64,000 bases of DNA from positions 1 to 64,000 of the forward strand of contig CACWIS010000001.1 of the NCBI GenBank assembly GCA_902761055.1. Reading direction: 5' to 3'. Below, one piece after another: positions 47,782-56,558 of the stretch (position 1 is the first letter of the stretch; each line of letters opens with the position of its first letter). The notes under the pieces were generated by a model. It worked only from the letters and a program-made list of their open reading frames with translations, searched no databases and was not told the origin of the DNA. Source of the DNA: Oscillospiraceae bacterium. GTDB taxonomy: Bacteria > Bacillota > Clostridia > Oscillospirales > Oscillospiraceae. Both the position numbers and the translations under genes were made by a program.

Positions 47782-48294
47782 ATGCGAATCCTGGGGATCG
47801 ACCCCGGCATCGCCACGATCGGCTTTGGCGTGATCGACAGCGAGCGGGGCAAACAGCAGCTCGTCCAATGCGGCGTGATCACCACGCCCGCGCATACCAG
47901 CCTGGCCTCCCGCCTCGCGCAGATCTACGACGACATGCGCGAGTTGATCGGGATGTTCAAGCCGGACGCGGTCTCGATCGAGGAGCTGTTTTTCAACACG
48001 AATATCACGACCGGTATCGCGGTCGCCCACGGAAGAGGCGTGATCCTGCTCGCCTGCGAACAGGCCGGCGTGAAGATCTACGAGTACACGCCGCTTCAGG
48101 TCAAGCAGGCGGTCGCAGGGTACGGCCGCGCGGAGAAAAAGCAGGTCATGGAAATGGTCAAGCGTCTGTGCGGCCTTTCCGCCGCGCCGAAACCGGACGA
48201 CGCCGCCGACGCGGTCGCGCTGGCGCTGTGTCACGCAAGAAGCTCGACGTCGCTGCTGCACAGGGAGGAGAGGGAAGAGTGTTCTACTATTTAG
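47782..48294 (+). CDS. ruvC: Holliday junction endonuclease RuvC
   Basis: A 170-residue resolvase. Acidic residues lie in LGIDPGIATIGFGV (Asp7), SIEELFFNTN (Glu) and KPDDAADAVALALCH (two Asp). ATG 47782 is preceded by AGAGGGA. ruvA starts 16 bases before its end. First gene of ruvCAB. Confidence 0.96.
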   Translation: MRILGIDPGIATIGFGVIDSERGKQQLVQCGVITTPAHTSLASRLAQIYDDMRELIGMFKPDAVSIEELFFNTNITTGIAVAHGRGVILLACEQAGVKIYEYTPLQVKQAVAGYGRAEKKQVMEMVKRLCGLSAAPKPDDAADAVALALCHARSSTSLLHREEREECSTI

Positions 48295-48878
48295 AAGGTA
48301 CGGTCGCAGAGATCGAACCGAATCTGATCGTGCTCGACTGCAACGGAGTCGGCTACGCGCTCAACACGACGGGCAACACGATCGCCGCCGCCGCGAAAGG
48401 GGAACGCTGCAGACTCTATGTTTCCGAGTCGGTCCGGGAGGACGCCTTTGATCTGTACGGCTTCGCCTCCAAGAACGAGAGACTCTTTTTCGAGATGCTG
48501 ACTTCCGTATCCGGCATCGGGCCGAAGGCGGCGCTGTCGATCCTCACGTCGAATACGCCGGAGGGGCTTGCCCTCGCGGTGGCGAGCGGCAACGAAAAGG
48601 CGCTCACCGTCGCACCCGGCATCGGCAAGAAGATCGCCCAGCGCGTGATCCTTGAGCTGAAGGACAAGATCGGAAAGGGAGAGGCTCTCTCCGACAGCGG
48701 ATATGCCGCGCCCGCCGTTCTGCCGAGCGACAACAGCGCCGTGGGCGACGCGGTCGCCGCGCTCGGCGTGCTCGGCTATAATCCGAACGAGATCGCGCAG
48801 GTCCTCAAAACGACGGACACGAGCGGCATGAACACGGAGCAGATCATCAAAACGGTGCTGCGCCGGATGGTCAAGTAA
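48279..48878 (+). CDS. ruvA: Holliday junction helicase subunit RuvA
   Basis: A 199-residue protein with the OB-fold start (FYYLEGTVAEIEPNLIVLDC), helix-hairpin-helix motifs SVSGIGPKAALSIL and VAPGIGKKIAQRVILELKDK, and the C-terminal domain that grips RuvB. GTG start 48279 overlaps ruvC by 16 bases; GGAGGAGA lies upstream. Confidence 0.96.
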   Translation: MFYYLEGTVAEIEPNLIVLDCNGVGYALNTTGNTIAAAAKGERCRLYVSESVREDAFDLYGFASKNERLFFEMLTSVSGIGPKAALSILTSNTPEGLALAVASGNEKALTVAPGIGKKIAQRVILELKDKIGKGEALSDSGYAAPAVLPSDNSAVGDAVAALGVLGYNPNEIAQVLKTTDTSGMNTEQIIKTVLRRMVK

Positions 48879-48890
48879 CAGGAGATCAGT

Positions 48891-49928
48891 ATGGGAATCA
48901 GCTTTTCCGACGAAATCAACGAGGAGATCACCACCGCCGTCTCCCTGCCGGAGGACAGCAGCGAGGGCTCGCTGCGCCCGAGGACGCTGCAGGAATACAT
49001 CGGGCAGGAAAAAGCAAAAGAGAATCTCCGCATCTTCATCCATGCCGCCAGGATCCGCAACGAGCCGCTGGATCACGTGCTGCTGCACGGCCCTCCGGGA
49101 CTCGGCAAGACCACGCTCGCCGCGGTCATCGCCAACGAGATGGGCGTGAATATGCGCATCACCTCCGGCCCCGCGATCGAAAAACCCGGTGATCTGGTCG
49201 CCATGCTGACGAATCTCAACGAGGGAGATATCCTCTTTGTCGACGAGATACATCGGCTCAACCGCGCCTATGAGGAGATCCTCTATCCCGCGATGGAGGA
49301 CTATGCCATCGACATCATCCTCGGCAAGGGCCCCTCGGCAAACTCGATCCATCTCGATCTGCCGCACTTCACGCTGATCGGCGCGACGACTCGCTCCGGC
49401 CAGCTGACGGCTCCGCTGCGCGATCGCTTCGGCGTTTCGCTCCGGCTCGAGCTGTATTCTCCCGAGGAGCTCAAGCGCATCGTCAAGCGCTCCGCCGGGA
49501 TCCTGGGCGTCGAGATCGAAGAGACCGGCGCGCTGGAGATCGCCTCCCGCTCGCGCGGAACGCCGCGTATCGCCAACCGCCTTCTGCGACGCGTGCGCGA
49601 TTACGCCCAGGTCTGTGCCGACGGGGTGATCACCAGCGAAGTCGCCGACCGGGCGCTGTCCAGCCTCGAGGTCGACAAGCTGGGCCTTGACGCGCTCGAC
49701 AGACGCATGCTCAAAAGCATCATCGACTTTTACGGCGGCGGCCCGGTGGGTCTCGACACGCTTGCCGCCACGATCAACGAGGAAGCCGTCACGATCGAGG
49801 ACGTGTACGAGCCCTATCTGCTGCAGTGCGGTTTCCTGACGCGCACGCCGCGCGGCCGCTGCGTCACGCGCAAAGCGTACGAACATCTCGGCCTGGAATA
49901 TATGGGCCAGCAACAGCTTGAAATATGA
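48891..49928 (+). CDS. ruvB: Holliday junction helicase RuvB
   Basis: A 345-residue AAA+ motor. Walker [12 protein letters not shown] near 67, Walker [12 protein letters not shown] near 117, sensor [17 protein letters not shown] and a winged-helix C-terminus with [10 protein letters not shown]. Twelve bases after ruvA. Completes ruvCAB. Confidence 0.98.
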   Translation: MGISFSDEINEEITTAVSLPEDSSEGSLRPRTLQEYIGQEKAKENLRIFIHAARIRNEPLDHVLLHGPPGLGKTTLAAVIANEMGVNMRITSGPAIEKPGDLVAMLTNLNEGDILFVDEIHRLNRAYEEILYPAMEDYAIDIILGKGPSANSIHLDLPHFTLIGATTRSGQLTAPLRDRFGVSLRLELYSPEELKRIVKRSAGILGVEIEETGALEIASRSRGTPRIANRLLRRVRDYAQVCADGVITSEVADRALSSLEVDKLGLDALDRRMLKSIIDFYGGGPVGLDTLAATINEEAVTIEDVYEPYLLQCGFLTRTPRGRCVTRKAYEHLGLEYMGQQQLEI

Positions 49929-49947
49929 CCGGAATCAGAAAAAAAGA

Positions 49948-49975
49948 TTGACAAAAAGCAAGCTTGCGCTATAAT
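49948..49975 (+). promoter_or_regulatory. Promoter of the sigma-factor gene
   Basis: TTGACA (49948-49953), 16-base spacer, TATAAT (49970-49975). A second TATAAT at 49990-49995 has no matching -35. Confidence 0.8.
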
Positions 49976-50010
49976 ACAGTTTGTACACTTATAATAGTAT
50001 ATCAGTATTC

Positions 50011-50628
50011 ATGATGGTTTTTTCCGATTATTCCGATACGCAGCTTCAGCAGTTTGCCGCCGCGGGGGACCGCGATGCGGAAGAGGCTTTATGCGGCCGC
50101 TATCTGCAGATGGTCCGCGCCTGTGCGCGTCCGTTCTTCCTTGCGGGAGGGGACAGCGAGGATCTGATCCAGGAAGGGATGTTCGGTCTGATCTCCGCGA
50201 TCCGACAGTTTGATCCCGGCAACGGCGCCGCCTTTCGCACCTTTGCGGAGCATTGTATCAAAAAGCGAGTATTATCAGCAATTCGATCAGCATCAAGATT
50301 AAAGCATTTCCCGCTCAACGACGGTCTTTCCCTCGAGCAACTCTCCGAAGACACTTCAATGCCTTATTCGGCGATCCCCGGATGCGTTCAGCCATCGCCC
50401 GAAGAGCTCGTTTTAGCCAGAGAGAGCAAGGAAGAACTTTACAGCGCCTTTCGAAATTGCCTGTCTAAACTTGAGATAAAAGTATTGGATCTCTATCTCG
50501 ACGGTCTGTCCTATCAGGATATCGCACAGCGCCTCGGCAAGGACGCCAAAGCGATCGACAACGCCGTGCAGAGAATCAGGCGCAAGATGGCGCGCGACCC
50601 CCATTTCGGCGATATCAGCGGAAGCTGA
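50011..50628 (+). CDS. Sigma-70 family sigma factor (SigH-like)
   Basis: A 205-residue sigma factor with region 2 (LIQEGMFGLISAIRQFDPGN and FRTFAEHCIKKRVLSAIRSA) and region 4 (LDLYLDGLSYQDIAQRLGKD and AVQRIRRKMARD). The length and region 2 resemble sporulation sigma H/Spo0H. Start ATG 50011 or 50014; no strong ribosome site, and a TTG at 49981 is in frame. No anti-sigma gene nearby. Confidence 0.85.
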   Translation: MMVFSDYSDTQLQQFAAAGDRDAEEALCGRYLQMVRACARPFFLAGGDSEDLIQEGMFGLISAIRQFDPGNGAAFRTFAEHCIKKRVLSAIRSASRLKHFPLNDGLSLEQLSEDTSMPYSAIPGCVQPSPEELVLARESKEELYSAFRNCLSKLEIKVLDLYLDGLSYQDIAQRLGKDAKAIDNAVQRIRRKMARDPHFGDISGS

Positions 50629-50676
50629 ACGCAAATACAGCCCCAAAAGGCACAATATCAAAAGAGAGGATTCACA

Positions 50677-50958
50677 ATGTACGAAGACAAGACCTTAGTT
50701 TGCAAAGAGTGCGGCAAAGAGTTTATTTTCAGCGCCGGTGAGCAGGAATTCTACGCGGAGCGCGGCTTCCAGAACGAGCCCCAGCGCTGCAAGGCCTGCC
50801 GTGACGCGCGCAAGAACGCCGCTCACGGTCCGCGCGAGTACTTCACTGCCGTCTGCGCAGCCTGCGGCGGAGAGGCCAGAGTTCCTTTCCAGCCCAAGTC
50901 TGACCGCCCGGTGTACTGCAGCGAGTGCTTTGCCAAGATGAAGGAGCAGCAGGCGTAA
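50677..50958 (+). CDS. Zinc-ribbon protein
   Basis: A 93-residue protein with two CxxC pairs at the N-terminus (CKECGKEF near 9, CKACRDAR near 38) and two at the end (CAACGGEA, CSECFAKM). It matches the probable zinc-binding domain found as stand-alone proteins in Clostridia; role unknown. AGAGAGGA precedes ATG 50677. Confidence 0.85.
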   Translation: MYEDKTLVCKECGKEFIFSAGEQEFYAERGFQNEPQRCKACRDARKNAAHGPREYFTAVCAACGGEARVPFQPKSDRPVYCSECFAKMKEQQA

Positions 50959-50973
50959 TCCGTCTGTGAGGCT

Positions 50974-51008
50974 AAAAGAATGGGGCGCTGCGCGCGTCCC
51001 ATTCTTTT
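50974..51008 (+). terminator. Terminator of the zinc-ribbon gene
   Basis: AAAAGAATGGG-N13-CCCATTCTTTT. Confidence 0.85.
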
Positions 51009-51065
51009 ATGGTTAAGCTCGGCCGGCATGAAACGCGCCGGCAAGCTCAAGAAAGGTTGTTGCAA

Positions 51066-51266
51066 ATGGAAATCACCAGAGAGACCATGCTTTCCGAGAT
51101 CATTGAGAACTGCCCGGAGGCCATGCCTGCTTTTCAGAGCATCGGCATGCACTGCATGGGCTGCGCCCTTGCGAGCGGCGAAAACGTCGAGCAGGCCTGC
51201 GCCGCGCACGGCGTCGACCCGGACGAGTTCCTCGTTGCGCTCAAGGCGTATCTCGAGACGGTCTGA
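51066..51266 (+). CDS. DUF1858 protein
   Basis: A 66-residue protein of DUF1858, with the single CMGC motif (GMHCMGCALASGE) likely to hold a redox disulfide or a metal. Such proteins are often linked to hybrid-cluster proteins; no partner here. GAAAGG lies before ATG 51066. Confidence 0.88.
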   Translation: MEITRETMLSEIIENCPEAMPAFQSIGMHCMGCALASGENVEQACAAHGVDPDEFLVALKAYLETV

Positions 51267-51281
51267 ACGCAAGGGACCGAT

Positions 51282-51319
51282 AAGCCGGAGTGAGGCACAG
51301 ACTGCCCCCGCTCCGGCTT
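51282..51319 (+). terminator. Weak terminator or leader hairpin
   Basis: AAGCCGGAG pairs with CTCCGGCTT around a 20-base loop; the T-run is short (TTCCTT). Confidence 0.5.
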
Positions 51320-51337
51320 TCCTTATATGAGAAAAAG

Positions 51338-52036
51338 ATGAACAAAAGACTGGAAACGATCGCTGAAATGGTCTGCGACGGCAAGGGGCTCGTCGACGTC
51401 GGGACGGATCACGGCTATTTGCCGGCCGCCCTGGCGGAGAGGGGATATCGAGGCCTTCTCTATGCCTCGGACATCCACGCCGCTCCGCTTGCTTCCGCCC
51501 GGAAAACGGCGCGGGAGGCCGGCGTGGAGGAGAGGATCCGCTTCCTGCTCTGCGACGGACTGGACGACTGCCCGCCGGATGCGGTCGATACGATCGTCAT
51601 TGCCGGCATGGGCGGCGACCTGATCTGCCGCATCCTCGACCGCGCCGAGTGGAGCCTTGACAGCACCTATACGCTGCTCCTCCAGCCGATGACCAAGGCG
51701 GAGGTCCTGCGCTACTGGCTCGTGAACAACGGCTATCGCCTGGAAGAGGAGCGTCTCGTCCGTGACGGCGGGATCCTTTACCAGGTCATCCGGGCGCGCT
51801 ATTCGCGGAACATGTCCCTGACGGACGCCGAACTGTTTGCGGGCGCCTATGCGAACATCCGTAAGGACGCGCTCTGCGGCGAATGGCTCGAGCAGCTGAC
51901 GCGCCGCTTCAAGAAAGAAGAGAAGGGCCTGCTTGCCACCGAAAAGCGGCAGGAGGCGAAGCTCGCGATCTGCCGCGGCGTTTACGGCGGATTGCTTGAG
52001 ATGAAAAGGAGACTGGAAGATGAACACGGTCGGTGA
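51338..52036 (+). CDS. trmK: tRNA (adenine22-N1)-methyltransferase
   Basis: A 232-residue SAM enzyme of the TrmK family: the SAM loop VDVGTDHGYLPAALAERG near 18-35, LLCDGLDD, IAGMGGDLICRIL and LLQPMTKAEVLRYWL are hallmarks. Overlaps nif3 by 17 bases; trmK-nif3 is a fixed pair in Firmicutes. Confidence 0.95.
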   Translation: MNKRLETIAEMVCDGKGLVDVGTDHGYLPAALAERGYRGLLYASDIHAAPLASARKTAREAGVEERIRFLLCDGLDDCPPDAVDTIVIAGMGGDLICRILDRAEWSLDSTYTLLLQPMTKAEVLRYWLVNNGYRLEEERLVRDGGILYQVIRARYSRNMSLTDAELFAGAYANIRKDALCGEWLEQLTRRFKKEEKGLLATEKRQEAKLAICRGVYGGLLEMKRRLEDEHGR

Positions 52037-52787
52037 GATCTATGACAAGCTTTGTGAGCTTGCCCCGCCGGAGCTGCAGCTTCCGTATGACAATTCCGGC
52101 TTTCTTCTCGGTCACGGCGCAGCGGGCGTTGATAAGGTCCTGCTTGCGCTCGACGTGACGGACGAAGTCGTCGGGGAGGCGATCGCTCTCGGCGCGCAGC
52201 TGATCATCTCGCATCATCCCGTGATCTGGGATGAGATGAAGCGTATGACAGACGAGATCCCCGAAAACAAGAAGCTGTTGCGGCTTCTCGAAAACAAGAT
52301 CGCCGTGATCTGCATGCACACCAATCTGGACATCGCCGAGGGCGGTGTGAACGACGTGCTGATCTCGCTGCTCGGCGCGACGAACGAGGGAGCCTTCGAC
52401 GAAGAGGGCTGCGGCAGAAAGGGCAGTCTGGACAAACCGATGTCTATGGAAGCCTTTTTGTCGCTCTGTAAAGAAAAGCTTTGCACAAACGGCCTGCGTT
52501 ACCATGACGCAGGACGGAGCGTCCGTCATATCGGCGTACTCGGCGGCTCGGGCGGCTCGAATCTGCTCGGCGCGTGGCAGGCCGGCTGCGACACCTATGT
52601 GACGGCGGACGTGAAATACAGCGTTTTCCTCCAGGCGAGGGAGCTGGGGATCAATCTGATCGACGGCGACCATTTCTGTACGGAGAATCCCGTCATCCCC
52701 GTCCTGGCGCAGAAGCTGCGAGCGAGCTTTCCCGAGATCCGCTTCTTTATTTCCGAACGCCACGGCCAGACCGCCCGCTTCTATTGA
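52020..52787 (+). CDS. Nif3-like dinuclear metal protein
   Basis: A 255-residue Nif3/YqfO family protein, a hexameric dinuclear-metal fold. DNSGFLLG, ALDVTDEVVGEAI, ISHHPVIW, CMHTNLD and the C-terminal GDHF...E motifs give the metal ligands. Length is that of the short form without the central PII-like insert of Bacillus YqfO. Real substrate unsettled (sometimes called GTP cyclohydrolase I type 2). Confidence 0.93.
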   Translation: MNTVGEIYDKLCELAPPELQLPYDNSGFLLGHGAAGVDKVLLALDVTDEVVGEAIALGAQLIISHHPVIWDEMKRMTDEIPENKKLLRLLENKIAVICMHTNLDIAEGGVNDVLISLLGATNEGAFDEEGCGRKGSLDKPMSMEAFLSLCKEKLCTNGLRYHDAGRSVRHIGVLGGSGGSNLLGAWQAGCDTYVTADVKYSVFLQARELGINLIDGDHFCTENPVIPVLAQKLRASFPEIRFFISERHGQTARFY

Positions 52788-52810
52788 GAGAAGGGCAGAG
52801 CGCATAACAG

Positions 52811-52863
52811 GCCTCCGCTTTTCATAGACTCGTACAAACGAGACTATGAGAGCGGAGGCTTTT
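52811..52863 (+). terminator. Hairpin/terminator enclosing the spoIVA ribosome site
   Basis: GCCTCCGCT (52811-52819) pairs with AGCGGAGGC (52851-52859), then CATAG-A-CTCG pairs with CGAG-A-CTATG inside; TTTT follows. It would end the trmK-nif3 transcript, but the 3' arm also contains the AGCGGAGG ribosome site of spoIVA, eight bases before its ATG. Confidence 0.75.
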
Positions 52864-52866
52864 ATC

Positions 52867-54345
52867 ATGGAAGAAATGAATCTCTATGCGGATATCGCAC
52901 AGCGCACAGGCGGTGCGGTCATGCTCGGCGTCGTCGGACCGGTAAGAACGGGCAAATCGACCTTCATCAAGCGTTTCATGGAGACTGCGGTCATCCCGAA
53001 CATCGACAATGAATATGTGCGCGAACGCGCGAAGGATGAGCTGCCGCAGAGCGGTTCCGGCCGCATGATCATGACCTCGGAGCCGAAGTTTGTCCCGGAG
53101 GAGGCCGCCGCGGTCAGCCTGGAAGGCGGCGTACAGCTCAGCGTCCGGCTCGTCGATTGTGTCGGCTATATGGTCGAGGGAGCCACCGGCCAAATGGAAA
53201 ACGGGGAGGAGCGCCTCGTCGCGACGCCGTGGTTCGACCACGAGATCAGCATGACGCAGGCGGCCGAGATCGGAACGCGCAAGGTCATCGCAGAGCACTC
53301 GACGATCGGTCTGGTGATCACGACCGACGGGAGCATCTGCGGGATCGAAAGGGAGAGATACCTCCCGGCGGAAAAGCGGGTCATCACGGAATTGAAGGAG
53401 ATCGGCAAGCCCTTCGCCGTGATCGTCAACAGCACGGACCCGCATTCCGCAGCCTGCCGCGAGATCGCGGCCGCGATCCGGGAGGAATACGGCGTGAGCT
53501 GCGTCTGTCTGGACTGCCTGAACATGACCGAGCGCGACATTGCGAATGTAATGCGCTCGATCCTCGAGGAGTTCCCGGTCGAATCCGTCGGTTTTTTCCT
53601 GCCGGACTGGCTGCAGGCGCTGCCTGAGAGCAGCGTGCTGAAAGACACGGTCTATACGGATATCGTCGAGAGCTTTTGCTCCGTCGGAAAGTACCGGGAT
53701 ATCGACGCCGCCCTCGCACAGATCGCACAGAAAGAAGAAATCGGCAGCGTCGAGCGCTGCGGGAGCGACTTCGGAGAAGGGGTGGTCTCCGTACGTCTCG
53801 CCCTGCCGCGGGAGCTGTATTACCGTTCCATCAGCGAGGAGACGGGCGTCGAGATCCGAAACGACGGAGAGCTTTTCTCCGCCCTGAGCGAGATGAGCGC
53901 CGTCAAGGCGGACTACGATCGCTTGAAGGACGCGCTGACGAACGTAAAGGAAAAAGGCTACGGCGTCGTGCTGCCGGATATGTCTCAAATGCAGCTCGAG
54001 GAGCCGCGGATCGTCCGCCAGGGCGGAAAATACAGCGTGCGGCTGAAGGCGAACGCCCCGGCGATCCACATGATGATGACGAACATCGAAACCGAGGTCA
54101 CGCCGGCGCTCGGCGGCGAAACGGCATCGGAGGACATCATCAACTTCCTGCTGCAGGGCTTCGACGGAGACATCTCCCGCATCTGGCAGTCGAACATCTT
54201 TGGAAAATCGCTGTACGATATCGCCTGCGAGTCGTTGACAAACAAGATCTGTTCGCTCAACGACAACGCGCGCTGCAAGCTTCAGCATACGCTCGAACGG
54301 ATCATCAACGAGGGCAGCGCGGGACTGATCTGTATCCTTTTGTGA
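52867..54345 (+). CDS. spoIVA: Stage IV sporulation protein A
   Basis: A 492-residue ATPase that polymerises as the base of the spore coat on the forespore. Walker A is GPVRTGKST near 24-32; VRLVDCVGYMVEGATG, GTRKVIAEHSTIGLVITTDG and the C-terminal ALGGETASEDIINFLLQGF are diagnostic. Proof of sporulation capacity. ATG 52867; a GAG-rich in-frame ATG at 52846 lies in the hairpin and is not used. Confidence 0.98.
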   Translation: MEEMNLYADIAQRTGGAVMLGVVGPVRTGKSTFIKRFMETAVIPNIDNEYVRERAKDELPQSGSGRMIMTSEPKFVPEEAAAVSLEGGVQLSVRLVDCVGYMVEGATGQMENGEERLVATPWFDHEISMTQAAEIGTRKVIAEHSTIGLVITTDGSICGIERERYLPAEKRVITELKEIGKPFAVIVNSTDPHSAACREIAAAIREEYGVSCVCLDCLNMTERDIANVMRSILEEFPVESVGFFLPDWLQALPESSVLKDTVYTDIVESFCSVGKYRDIDAALAQIAQKEEIGSVERCGSDFGEGVVSVRLALPRELYYRSISEETGVEIRNDGELFSALSEMSAVKADYDRLKDALTNVKEKGYGVVLPDMSQMQLEEPRIVRQGGKYSVRLKANAPAIHMMMTNIETEVTPALGGETASEDIINFLLQGFDGDISRIWQSNIFGKSLYDIACESLTNKICSLNDNARCKLQHTLERIINEGSAGLICILL

Positions 54346-54373
54346 GATGAGAGCAGATCATACGCGAAGCCGC

Positions 54374-54402
54374 TTGCACTCTGCGGAAACATCTTTTATA
54401 AT
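54374..54402 (+). promoter_or_regulatory. Promoter-like sequence overlapping the cwlD start
   Basis: TTGCAC (54374-54379), 17-base spacer, TATAAT (54397-54402); the -10 covers the ATG at 54401. Either the start lies further upstream or this match is chance. Confidence 0.4.
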
Positions 54403-55123
54403 GAAGAAGAAGGAAGAGAGAACGCGGCGGACGATCCGCGCAGCCGTATTCGTTCTCGCCGTGCTCCTGCTTTGCGCCGCGGCGGTGCTGGCCCTTTCCC
54501 GACACGCGGACCGCGTCATGCAGACCGGCGGGAGGGGAAGTCCGCCGATCCTCGTCATCGACGCCGGCCACGGCGGGCTTGACGGCGGCGCGATCGCTGC
54601 GGACGGCACGAAAGAGAGTGACGTCAACCTTGCGATCGCGCTCCGGCTGGAGAGTATTGTCCGCTTTTTTGGACAGAAAACACGAATGACGCGCTGGGAC
54701 GACAGCGCAAAAACAGATATAATCTCTTATAGTGAGAGGGAAGACCTCAAAGAACGCGTGCAGCTTGCCAATACGACGCCCGGCGCGGTGCTGATCAGCA
54801 TCCATCAGAACGATTTTCCGACCGGGCAGCCGCACGGCGCGCAGGTACTGTACTCGCCCTGGGCCGGAAGCGAGCTGCTGGGCAAGACGATCCAGACAAA
54901 TCTGATCGAGAAGCTCGATCCGGGCAACCGTCGTCTGGCCGTACCGGCCCCCGGAAGTCTGTTTCTGACGGCAAACACGCGCTGCCCGGCCGTGCTGGTC
55001 GAATGCGGCTTCATGTCGAACGGGGACGAGGTCCTGCGGCTCAAGGACGGGCGATATCAAACCGCCGCCGCAGCCGTGATCGCGGCGTCCTATCTGCGAT
55101 ACATAAACGGAAAAACGGCGTAA
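54401..55123 (+). CDS. CwlD-like N-acetylmuramoyl-L-alanine amidase
   Basis: A 240-residue zinc amidase (Amidase_3) with an N-terminal membrane anchor (AAVFVLAVLLLCAAAVLA near 14-31). Zinc and catalytic sites: DAGHGGLDGGA, KESDVNLAIAL, SIHQNDF and LVECGFMSN. Length and the neighbour spoIVA suggest CwlD, which makes muramic lactam in spore cortex. Start uncertain: ATG 54401 has no ribosome site; ATG 54347, overlapping the spoIVA end, adds 18 residues. Confidence 0.88.
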   Translation: MKKKEERTRRTIRAAVFVLAVLLLCAAAVLALSRHADRVMQTGGRGSPPILVIDAGHGGLDGGAIAADGTKESDVNLAIALRLESIVRFFGQKTRMTRWDDSAKTDIISYSEREDLKERVQLANTTPGAVLISIHQNDFPTGQPHGAQVLYSPWAGSELLGKTIQTNLIEKLDPGNRRLAVPAPGSLFLTANTRCPAVLVECGFMSNGDEVLRLKDGRYQTAAAAVIAASYLRYINGKTA

Positions 55124-55144
55124 GAAGATACGGAGAAACAAAGA

Positions 55145-56509
55145 ATGGCAAAAAAAGAGAAAAGCGTCTATTGCTGCAGCGAATGCGGCTATGAAACGGC
55201 AAACTGGGCGGGGAAGTGCCCTTCCTGCGGCGCGTGGAACTCGCTGACCGAGGTAAGATTTGAGAAAGCCGCGCCTTCAGGCGGTCCGAAGTCCCGCGCC
55301 CTTCACAGCCGCCCAAAGCGGATCAACGAGCTCGATATGACAGAGGAGATCCGTCTCTCGACCGGGATCTCCGAGCTTGACCGCGTCCTCGGAGGCGGCG
55401 CGGTGATCGGATCGCTGGTGCTTGTCGGCGGCGCGCCGGGGATCGGCAAATCGACGCTGCTGCTGCAGATGTGCGGCAATCTGCGGGACAGGAAGATCCT
55501 GTATGTCACCGGTGAAGAGAGCGAGCGGCAGCTGAAGCTTCGCTCCATGCGTCTCGGCGTGGAAGGGGAGAATCTGCTCGTCCTGCCGGAGACCGATCTT
55601 GACGCGATCGTCGACTGCATCGGCGAAGAGGAGCCGGAGCTCGTCATGATCGACTCGATCCAGACGATCTGCGACGCAGAACTCAATTCCGCGCCAGGCA
55701 GCGTCAGCCAGGTTCGCGAATGCACGATGCGAATCATGCGTCTGACAAAGGAGAGGGGACTGACGGTCTTCGTCGTCGGTCACATCACCAAGGAGGGGAG
55801 CATCGCCGGACCGAAGGTGCTCGAGCACATGGTCGACTGCGTGCTGTATTTTGAAGGTGAGCGCAGCACCAGCTTCCGCATCCTGCGCGCGGCGAAAAAC
55901 CGCTTCGGATCGACGAACGAGATCGGCGTTTTCGAAATGGACGAAAAAGGACTGAAATGCGTCGATAATCCCTCCGAGATGCTGCTCTCCGGAAGACCGG
56001 AGAACGCACCCGGGACCTGCGTAGCCTGTGTGATCGAAGGCAGTCGTCCGCTGCTTGCAGAGGTCCAGGCGCTGGTCACGCCCTCGTCGTACAACGCCTC
56101 GCGGCGCACGAACGGCGTGGACTACAACCGGGCCGCCATGCTGCTCGCCGTGATCGAAAAACGCGGCGGCCTGCCCGTGAACTCCTGCGACGCGTTCATC
56201 AACGTCATTGGCGGACTGGATCTGGAAGAGCCCGCGGCAGACCTCGCCACAGCGCTGTCGATCGCCTCCAGCTACCTTGACCGTCCGCTCGGAACGGATC
56301 TGGCTGCGATCGGGGAGATCGGTCTCTCCGGCGAGATCAGAAGCGTCAGTCAGATCAACCAGCGTCTCGCGGAGATCGCCCGTCTCGGCTTCAAACGCTG
56401 CGTGATCCCGGCCCATGTGCGCGGCGAGATCAGAAAGCCGCAGGGGCTGGAGCTCATCCCGGTCAAGAGCATCCGGGATGCGATCTTCACCGTTCTGAAA
56501 GCGGAATAA
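55145..56509 (+). CDS. radA: DNA repair protein RadA
   Basis: A 454-residue RecA-like helicase. Zinc finger CSECGYETANWAGKCPSCG at 11-29, Walker A GGAPGIGKSTLLLQ near 98, the RadA motif KNRFGSTNEIGVFEM and a Lon-like C-terminal domain. CGGAGA upstream of ATG 55145. Third in a run with spoIVA and cwlD. Confidence 0.97.
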   Translation: MAKKEKSVYCCSECGYETANWAGKCPSCGAWNSLTEVRFEKAAPSGGPKSRALHSRPKRINELDMTEEIRLSTGISELDRVLGGGAVIGSLVLVGGAPGIGKSTLLLQMCGNLRDRKILYVTGEESERQLKLRSMRLGVEGENLLVLPETDLDAIVDCIGEEEPELVMIDSIQTICDAELNSAPGSVSQVRECTMRIMRLTKERGLTVFVVGHITKEGSIAGPKVLEHMVDCVLYFEGERSTSFRILRAAKNRFGSTNEIGVFEMDEKGLKCVDNPSEMLLSGRPENAPGTCVACVIEGSRPLLAEVQALVTPSSYNASRRTNGVDYNRAAMLLAVIEKRGGLPVNSCDAFINVIGGLDLEEPAADLATALSIASSYLDRPLGTDLAAIGEIGLSGEIRSVSQINQRLAEIARLGFKRCVIPAHVRGEIRKPQGLELIPVKSIRDAIFTVLKAE

Positions 56510-56526
56510 AGAGATGACGAAAAAGA

Positions 56527-56558
56527 GAAGAGACCTGAAAGATCAGGTCTCTTCTTCG
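56527..56558 (-). terminator. Terminator overlapping the second xer gene end
   Basis: GAAGAGACCTGA-N4-TCAGGTCTCTTC. On the minus strand it is followed by TCTTTTTCG, so it fits the minus gene whose stop (56543-56545) lies in it; radA may use it as well. Confidence 0.8.
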
